64,000 nt of DNA, taken from the NCBI RefSeq assembly GCF_011742145.1, contig NZ_JAAQQU010000102.1:1-64000 (forward strand), given 5' to 3'. The notes beneath the pieces are model-generated. The model was not told the origin of the DNA. It saw only the letters and a list, made by a program, of their open reading frames with translations, and ran no database searches. Positions 63,837 through 64,000 of the stretch are shown piece by piece. This stretch comes from Flavobacterium sp. J49 (lineage in GTDB: Bacteria; Bacteroidota; Bacteroidia; Flavobacteriales; Flavobacteriaceae). The position numbers and the translations under genes were made by a program. The first letter of the stretch is position 1. Every line of letters begins with the position of its first letter.

Positions 63837-64000
63837 ATGATTACCATAATTGAAGCCAATACTAAAAAACTAATTCAAGAATACGTTAAGTTTCCTTTTA
63901 CCTTATACAAAAACCATCCTTATTGGGTTCCACCTTTAATCAATGATGAGTTGGAAACTTTTGACAAAACCAAAAATCCGGCATTTACCTCGGCTGAGGC
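63837..64000 (+). CDS. Hypothetical (GNAT-like) protein, 5' end only
   Basis: The first 54 codons of a gene cut by the window edge: MITIIEANTKKLIQEYVKFP, LYKNHPYWVPPLINDELE and FDKTKNPAF. This N-terminus is like flavobacterial proteins annotated as GNAT acetyltransferases, but the diagnostic part lies outside the window. It starts 22 bases after the preceding gene. Confidence 0.55.
   Translation, partial: MITIIEANTKKLIQEYVKFPFTLYKNHPYWVPPLINDELETFDKTKNPAFTSAE

Overview
The window reads as a piece of a Bacteroidota chromosome, most likely Flavobacterium or a close relative. The support is low GC, the TAnnTTTG form of -7 promoter box, a type IX (Por) sorting-domain protein, a TonB receptor paired with a DUF4249 lipoprotein, a fused alpha/beta 2-oxoacid dehydrogenase E1, a monomeric-type isocitrate dehydrogenase, leucine dehydrogenase, a DUF3276 PUR protein, a cyclophilin-FKBP fusion, and the nusB-DUF1573-yajC order. 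No rRNA, tRNA, prophage or CRISPR array is seen. Most genes lie on the minus strand.

Layout. 1-2492: the inner end of an integron-like array, with two lipoprotein cassettes, two attC-like sites, an attI-like junction and a tyrosine recombinase, all pointing left. 2591-2680: a 21-bp tandem array. 2740-8541: a DUF3788 gene, a fossil uvrB tail, an outer-membrane protein gene, uvrB, a four-helix-bundle (23S rRNA IVP-like) gene between inverted heptamer arrays, rlmF, a 183-bp tandem duplication and thiN. 8628-12636: the DUF4249/TonB pair and a secreted protein. 12684-18624: isocitrate dehydrogenase, rplS, a Gfo/Idh/MocA oxidoreductase, trmD, a methyltransferase and DUF1569. 18700-26637: PPIase, cytochrome lipoprotein, glgC/glgA, hydrolase, CsaA-like protein, DUF3276 and an ABC exporter. 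26833-33513 (plus strand): leucine dehydrogenase, nusB-DUF1573-yajC and a T9SS protein. 33659-38373: YdeI-like protein, pepT and the fused E1. 38558-47260: uvrA, a LOG protein and a coupled trio of MBOAT acyltransferase, SGNH-like protein and an M1-peptidase-like protein with a beta-barrel. 47331-54822: TPR protein, ClC, ggt, an AcpH-like protein, glmM and an L,D-transpeptidase. 54885-62755: VOC, SRPBCC and DUF1801 genes, then a surface-glycan group (flippase, glycosyltransferase, YfhO) and DUF4834. 62840-64000: an outer-membrane protein and the start of a gene cut by the window edge.

The most notable signals are: (i) integron cassettes whose ends obey the attC rule (the first bases of each cassette are complementary to its own R'' box) beside a recombinase that lacks the IntI-specific insertion; (ii) a 108-bp inverted-repeat element inserted in frame into the signal peptide of ggt; (iii) about ten intergenic arrays that share a strict 7-bp period but not a common unit, mostly abutting stop codons; (iv) the coupled MBOAT/SGNH/dead-peptidase-barrel operon; (v) a uvrB 3'-end fossil that records a gene insertion. 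Functions are assigned from recalled family motifs; no database search was run.
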